Assembly: GCA_025656435.1 (NCBI GenBank)
Contig: JAHXHT010000014.1
Location: forward strand, 1 to 19,870
Origin: Candidatus Thiodiazotropha sp. (ex Gloverina cf. vestifex)
Lineage (GTDB): Bacteria; Pseudomonadota; Gammaproteobacteria; Chromatiales; Chromatiaceae
Reading direction: 5' to 3'
DNA: 19,870 nt
In this document: positions 16,155 to 19,870 of the stretch, piece after piece
How positions within the stretch are numbered: position 1 is the first letter of the stretch
Layout of the letters: the number at the start of each line of letters is the position of its first letter
The notes under the pieces: generated by a model
Seen by the model: the letters and a program-made list of their open reading frames with translations, nothing else
Database searches by the model: none
What the model was told of the DNA's origin: nothing
Position numbers and translations under genes: made by a program

Positions 16155-17129
16155 ATGCCTCAGCCCCGCTATCAAACACTCCCACACCAGATCACCTGTA
16201 TCGATACCGAGTATCAGCGTCCGGGTCTGGCAGCCTGCTATCTTATTGAATCCGAAGGTGAAGCTGCCTTCATTGACACAGGCACAAGCCGCACAGTGCC
16301 GATGTTGATGTCGGTTCTCGAGGCCAAAGGGATAGCACCGGCACAGATAAAGTACGTTATCCCCACCCATGTACATCTGGACCACGCTGGTGGTGTAGGC
16401 GCACTGATGGCGCAACTTCCGAATGCCGCACTGGTGATTCACCCTTACGGTGCCAGGCATATGATAGACCCTTCCAAACTGCAGGCAGGCGCCTCTGCAG
16501 TCTATGGGGAGGAGAAATTCCAGGAGGAATTCGGCTCACTGATCCCAGTGGATGAAACGCGTGTAATCGAGGCGCCGGACGGCTTTCGTGTTCAGCTGGG
16601 AAAACGCGAGCTACTTTGTATCGATACGCCCGGTCACGCCAGGCACCACATCTGCATCTATGACGCACAGAGCCGGGGTATCTTTACCGGTGACACGTTC
16701 GGTCTCTCCTACCAGGAATTTGATACTGGTGACGGCCCGTTTATTCTCGCCACATCAACACCCATCCAGTTCGACCCGGATGCCTGGCACGAAACTTTGG
16801 ACCGGCTAATGGCGCTGTCACCGGAAGCCATCTATCTGACGCATTATTGTGAAGTCAGGGAACCTGAGCGACTGGTCGGGAAACTACGTGAGTCTCTTGA
16901 TCTCTTTACCCAAACCGCGCTTTCTGCAAAAGCAGAAGCGGGGCAAGCACGTATTACGGAGATCCGTAACGGACTCCTGAACTGGCTGCTTGACGCGTTG
17001 CATCAACACGGTTGCCGACAGACCCCGCAGGAGATCGAGCAGCTGATGTCTATGGACCTGGAACTCGATGCCCAGGGTCTTGAAGTCTGGCTGCAGAAAC
17101 GGGAAGAAGCTACATCCAAAGCCGGTTAA
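16155..17129 (+). CDS. Metallo-beta-lactamase-fold hydrolase
   Basis: A 324-residue soluble MBL-fold protein. The metal site is clear: THVHLDH (71-77, the HxHxDH motif), His161 in DTPGHARHH, Asp180 in IFTGDTFG and His230 in YLTHY. No signal peptide is visible, so it is probably cytoplasmic. The C-terminal 90 residues are helical and end in a Glu/Lys-rich stretch. It could be a thioesterase-, glyoxalase II- or lactonase-like hydrolase; the sequence does not say which, and no substrate is assigned. The ATG at 16155 has AGGAG at 16138-16142, with a rather long 12-nt spacing. The longer reading from 16038 runs into plsY and adds no family-like sequence. It lies downstream of plsY on the same strand. 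Confidence 0.88.
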   Translation: MPQPRYQTLPHQITCIDTEYQRPGLAACYLIESEGEAAFIDTGTSRTVPMLMSVLEAKGIAPAQIKYVIPTHVHLDHAGGVGALMAQLPNAALVIHPYGARHMIDPSKLQAGASAVYGEEKFQEEFGSLIPVDETRVIEAPDGFRVQLGKRELLCIDTPGHARHHICIYDAQSRGIFTGDTFGLSYQEFDTGDGPFILATSTPIQFDPDAWHETLDRLMALSPEAIYLTHYCEVREPERLVGKLRESLDLFTQTALSAKAEAGQARITEIRNGLLNWLLDALHQHGCRQTPQEIEQLMSMDLELDAQGLEVWLQKREEATSKAG

Positions 17130-17174
17130 ATACCTGGCCGGGATTCGTACACTTTCAATATACTGTAAACAGGT

Positions 17175-17594
17175 TCAGCTAGGCTTGGAGCCACTCTGGT
17201 CCCAGGCAAACGTGCAATCAAGGCGGGAAAGCACATAGATCAATCCCCGTTCACCATCACCCATCATCATCGATAATGGACTGTGCTTATTGAACTTGTG
17301 GTTACGCTGTCGTAACCAGCGTTTTCCCATGGTGGGATTGGTTGGGTAGGTCGTGCGCAATGCCTCGTCGATACGAACCAGATATTCGATGCGACGCATC
17401 AACCCAGGCTCATCTGGAAAGGGTTTGCTGTAGCGATACTGGGAAAAATGACGGGCCTTACCCTCCATGTCCAGCAATGCCATCATCTCGTCAGCATGCA
17501 GTCCCCAGCTCTCAAAAAGATTCATGGTGCCCCGGGTGATTGCCAACCGATCCGACATCGACTGATCAACCGTTGCTTGTTGTGTCTCACTCAT
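17175..17594 (-). CDS. Xre/MbcA/ParS-type antitoxin-like protein (DUF2384)
   Basis: A 139-residue protein whose architecture resembles the antitoxins that pair with RES-domain toxins. Residues about 20-80 look like the N-terminal helical, HTH-like part (LAITRGTMNLFESWGLHADEMMALL). Residues about 83-130 match the DUF2384 toxin-binding pattern, with KRWLRQRNHKFNKHSPLSMM followed by a short helix (GERGLIYVLSRLD). The ATG at 17594 has AGGG 8 bp upstream; an in-frame TTG at 17600 is less likely. No RES toxin lies on either side. The gene to the left is a complete MBL hydrolase on the other strand, and the one to the right is unrelated. It is either an orphan regulator or a solitary member of the family. 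Assignment is by pattern recall. Confidence 0.65.
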   Translation of the reverse strand: MSETQQATVDQSMSDRLAITRGTMNLFESWGLHADEMMALLDMEGKARHFSQYRYSKPFPDEPGLMRRIEYLVRIDEALRTTYPTNPTMGKRWLRQRNHKFNKHSPLSMMMGDGERGLIYVLSRLDCTFAWDQSGSKPS

Positions 17595-17688
17595 GACCAA
17601 ACCCTATTTCCGACAGAATAACTTGGTTATTAGGAGTCTAACACGATCCATCAATCAATTTCCTTAAGATTACCGCGGTTACGGAAAC

Positions 17689-18112
17689 TCACTGTCTGAA
17701 GAGTGTCTGCCACCAGCGCTTACGGTTATTCGGCACTAATGTGGCAGGTAGATCTACAGGTGGTATTTTACTCAGGACCCACCCCGGCAGTGGTGGAACC
17801 GCAGGAGACACCCAGATTGTTCGGATCATAGATCTTGATCAGGCTCGGTTTCGCCAGATCATCGGCATAGACGATGCCACAGTAGTCCTCGCCATGCTCC
17901 TCTCTCAACAGTTTATCAATCTCATCGATAAGCCTTAGCAGCATTGATTTCTCTGTCGGTGTACCAGGTGGCTCCTCACCTATGGCATAGAGATACCAAC
18001 CTCCATCGGCATCCAGTCTCAACACTTCCCATAATGCATCAAGATGATGCCAACGTAGCGTGGAGGTGAAACTGCCGCGAAAGGCCAGCATAAAATCTTC
18101 CTGGTGACTCAT
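17689..18112 (-). pseudogene. Small hypothetical protein gene with a one-base frameshift
   Basis: The ATG at 18112 is supported by GAGGGG 6 bp upstream on the minus strand. The frame runs MSHQEDFMLAFRGSF...SLIKIYDPNNLGVSCGSTTAG and then stops at 17768-17770. Removing one C from the CCCC at 17782-17785 joins it to another open frame that reads WVLSKIPPVDLPATLVPNN and then RKRWWQTLFRQ before a stop at 17689-17691. This gives a 140-residue product. The repaired tail looks protein-like, while the unrepaired tail (GVGPE) does not. The protein is soluble with a probable helix (LLRLIDEIDKLLREEHGED); I recognise no domain. The cause may be a true mutation or a sequencing/assembly error. The longer start at 18289 would run into purC and is rejected. 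Confidence 0.7.
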
Positions 18113-18219
18113 CAATTCCCCTCTTTGAAATAGGCCACTAACCATATCAGATCGCCTTGTGGCCAGGGAGTCTGTAGTTGCTCCTCCTGAAACCCAAGCA
18201 GTCTGCGGAAAGAGTGGGT

Positions 18220-18225
18220 TATAAT
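18220..18225 (+). promoter_or_regulatory. Probable purC -10 box
   Basis: A consensus TATAAT lies 28 bp before the purC ATG, giving a transcription start near 18232 and a leader of about 22 nt. No good -35 hexamer is seen at 16-18 bp. No obvious PurR-type operator was recognised here. Confidence 0.5.
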
Positions 18226-18253
18226 GCGGATTTTTATTCGAGTGCCGATCATC

Positions 18254-19147
18254 ATGAGCAATACGGGCAAAACCCTTTTCGAATCCCAACTCGACCTAGA
18301 GCTGATCAACCGCGGCAAAGTACGCGATATCTACGAGGTGGATCAGAATCATCTGCTGATCGTCACCACCGACAGGTTATCCGCCTTCGACGTGATTCTG
18401 CCGCAACCGATTCCCGGTAAAGGCGAGGTACTCACCCGCGTGGCGAGTTTTTGGTTCAAGCGCACCAGCCACCTGCTACCCAACCACCTCGCTCAACTAA
18501 ACCTGGATGACATCATCAAAGATCCTGCCCAGCGAGCCATTCTGGGTGATAGGGTTATGCTGGTACGCAAGTTGAAACCGCTACCGGTGGAATCGATCGT
18601 CAGAGGATATTTAATTGGTTCCGGATGGAAAGATTATCAGCAGAACGGTCAAGTCTGCGGTATCCCGCTACCAGCAGGGCTGAGGCAAGCGGACAAACTC
18701 CCTGAAGCCATCTTCACGCCTTCCACCAAGGCCGAGCTCGGCGCCCATGATGAAAACATTAACTACGAGCAGACCGTAGCACTCCTGGGAGAATCATTGG
18801 CCAGCCAGGTGTGCGACTTCAGTCTTAAAATTTATACTGAAGCAGCCGCCTATGCCCGCGAACGAGGCATTATCATCGCAGACACCAAGTTTGAATTCGG
18901 TCTGGATGATGCGGGCAAACTCCACTTGATCGACGAGGTGCTGACACCCGACTCATCCCGCTTCTGGCCTGCGGATGAGTATCGCCCAGGTATCAGCCCC
19001 CCCAGTTTCGATAAACAGTTTGTCAGAGACTACCTGGAGACCCTCGAGTGGGACAAAACACCACCTGGTCCTGAACTACCACAAGAGATCATCGAAAGAA
19101 CTGCAGAGAAATACCGTGAAGCGGAGAGGCGTCTCACAGGTCAATAA
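18254..19147 (+). CDS. purC: SAICAR synthetase (phosphoribosylaminoimidazole-succinocarboxamide synthase)
   Basis: Joins aspartate to CAIR, using ATP, to make SAICAR in de novo purine synthesis. The 297 residues are the longer PurC form, like yeast Ade1, rather than the roughly 237-aa E. coli form. Visible features are GKVRDIYEV, LLIVTTDRLSAFDVILP, the conserved VESIVRGYLIGSGWKDYQ, KLPEAIFTPSTKAE, GIIIADTKFEFG and the LIDEVLTPDSSRFW motif. The start at 18254 is chosen because the family begins near MSNTGKTLFES and because TATAAT at 18220-18225 would overlap the longer reading from 18224. It is divergent from the frameshifted small gene, with a shared 141-bp region. Confidence 0.97.
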   Translation: MSNTGKTLFESQLDLELINRGKVRDIYEVDQNHLLIVTTDRLSAFDVILPQPIPGKGEVLTRVASFWFKRTSHLLPNHLAQLNLDDIIKDPAQRAILGDRVMLVRKLKPLPVESIVRGYLIGSGWKDYQQNGQVCGIPLPAGLRQADKLPEAIFTPSTKAELGAHDENINYEQTVALLGESLASQVCDFSLKIYTEAAAYARERGIIIADTKFEFGLDDAGKLHLIDEVLTPDSSRFWPADEYRPGISPPSFDKQFVRDYLETLEWDKTPPGPELPQEIIERTAEKYREAERRLTGQ

Positions 19148-19371
19148 ACGTCACTGGCATTCTTCGGAAAAGGTTTCTAAGATTGGCCTATCAGCCGAGG
19201 GAAGTCAGGTGGAATCATATTCCCGACTTAGGGTGCAATGTGGTCGAGTATGCTGAAAAATTCATTGGCAATGGATACCGTATCGTGCATCAAAGGAGCG
19301 CCACTGATCGTATATGAGCTTCACGTGGACTAACGAAGCAGAGAGTTGTCTTAATCCATTATGCCGTTGAC

Positions 19372-19638
19372 ATGCAGGAACAACTAAAACAAAAAGCCGC
19401 TCGTGTCGTGATCTACACGACTCTCCAATGTCCCCATTGTCAGCACCTTAAACGGTGGCTGAAAAAGAATCAGATTCCCTTCCTTGATTTCAATGTCGGA
19501 AAACCCGGCAAGATGCAGAAGAAATTCTTCTCGCTTGGCGGACAAACCGTGCCAATGGTCGTGATCGGCGACCAGCAATTCGTAGGATTCAATCCCAATC
19601 AGTTGAAAACCGTCCTGGAAGACGAAGGCCTGTTATAA
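19372..19638 (+). CDS. Glutaredoxin-like thiol-disulfide protein
   Basis: An 88-residue thioredoxin-fold protein. The redox motif is CPHC (20-23), preceded by a beta-strand VVIYTTLQ and followed by the helix HLKRWLKKNQ. TVPMVVIGDQQFVGF (59-73) has the cis-Pro and the GF of the glutaredoxin C-terminal half. The motif CPHC, unlike the common CPYC of Grx or CxxS of monothiol types, also occurs in NrdH/UXX-star-like proteins and DsbA, so the partner is uncertain. No signal peptide is seen, so it acts in the cytoplasm. No clear ribosome binding site precedes the ATG. It lies 224 bp after purC, with nothing convincing between. Its function is likely reduction of protein disulfides or glutathione mixed disulfides. 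Confidence 0.85.
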   Translation: MQEQLKQKAARVVIYTTLQCPHCQHLKRWLKKNQIPFLDFNVGKPGKMQKKFFSLGGQTVPMVVIGDQQFVGFNPNQLKTVLEDEGLL

Positions 19639-19786
19639 CCCTAAGGGTATCAGCGGCTCTTCAACAGAACCAATCACCCCACCCGCCTCTCGGCAAACAC
19701 GCTGACCTCCCCGGAAGACAGACAGCCGTTCACACTTCAGTTTGCCTGCTTTCCTTTTGAGTATAAGGACTTATTTGGCCTACTAG

Positions 19787-19870
19787 GGAAGCTCTGAACG
19801 AATCCATCGATTGAGGGATAATGGTGCACATTCTAGGCCAATCATTATATAGACCCCATGAAGCAAACAA
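19787..19870 (+). mobile_element. End of an IS5-type insertion sequence, running off the right edge
   Basis: The element begins GGAAGCTCTGAACGAATC directly after CTAG (19783-19786) and runs off the right edge. Bases 19787-19867 are an exact inverted copy of 1-81, so the same end of the same element faces inward on both sides of the window. No transposase coding is visible in the portion present. Positions 19639-19782, between the glutaredoxin-like gene and this end, show no gene. Confidence 0.65.

Noticed and set aside
18113..18289. Longer start for the frameshifted small gene
   Set aside because: It runs antisense into the purC coding start, and the added residues look random. GAGGGG before 18112 decides the start.
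19636..19652. TAACCCTAAGGGTA palindrome after the glutaredoxin-like gene as a terminator
   Set aside because: The stem is about 5 bp with almost no loop, and no T run follows.

Overview
The window reads as a chromosomal segment of a free-living or symbiotic gammaproteobacterium. The evidence is the conserved rlmN-pilF-rodZ-hisS-yfgM-bamB-der gene order, a RelA with an inactivated hydrolase domain, outer-membrane lipoproteins (BamB, PilF) and a long-form PurC. Protein flavour (DUF1015, SPL-like radical SAM enzyme, DUF2384 protein) suggests a Chromatiales/sulfur-oxidiser relative such as Sedimenticola or Thiodiazotropha. That placement is an impression from memory, not a computed result. Nearly all of the sequence is housekeeping.

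Layout. Positions 1-366 are non-coding and repeat-rich: one end of an IS5-type insertion sequence, a second IS-end-like motif, and an inverted REP pair. From 367 to 14131 eleven genes lie on the minus strand. Read in the direction of transcription they are DUF1015, relA, rlmN, pilF, rodZ, hisS, yfgM, bamB, der, an SPL-like radical SAM gene and putP. Spacing is tight or overlapping from rlmN to putP. Positions 14132-14502 hold a probable structured small RNA with a strong plus-strand intrinsic terminator. folB-folK (minus) diverge from plsY and a metallo-beta-lactamase-fold gene (plus). Two small minus-strand genes follow: an orphan Xre/MbcA/ParS-type (DUF2384) antitoxin-like gene, and a conserved-looking gene broken by a one-base homopolymer frameshift. 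purC and a small glutaredoxin-like gene (plus) close the window, which ends in the same IS end as at the left edge, inverted.

How the genes fit together. The main block combines stringent response (relA), 23S rRNA/tRNA modification (rlmN), pilus secretin assembly (pilF), cell shape (rodZ), tRNA-His charging (hisS), envelope protein export and outer-membrane assembly (yfgM, bamB) and ribosome maturation (der). folB and folK are two steps of folate synthesis, plsY is phospholipid synthesis and purC is purine synthesis.

No new defence or biosynthetic system was found. The most useful observations are: (1) both window edges are the same 81-bp IS end followed by a CTAG target; (2) PutP has lost one whole transmembrane segment and its C-terminal tail; (3) a hypothetical gene has a repairable frameshift at a C4 run; (4) there is an unassigned candidate small RNA at about 14314-14443; (5) a REP/BIME-like pair lies next to putP; (6) a DUF2384 antitoxin-like gene has no RES toxin beside it; and (7) ispG and ndk are missing from their usual places.
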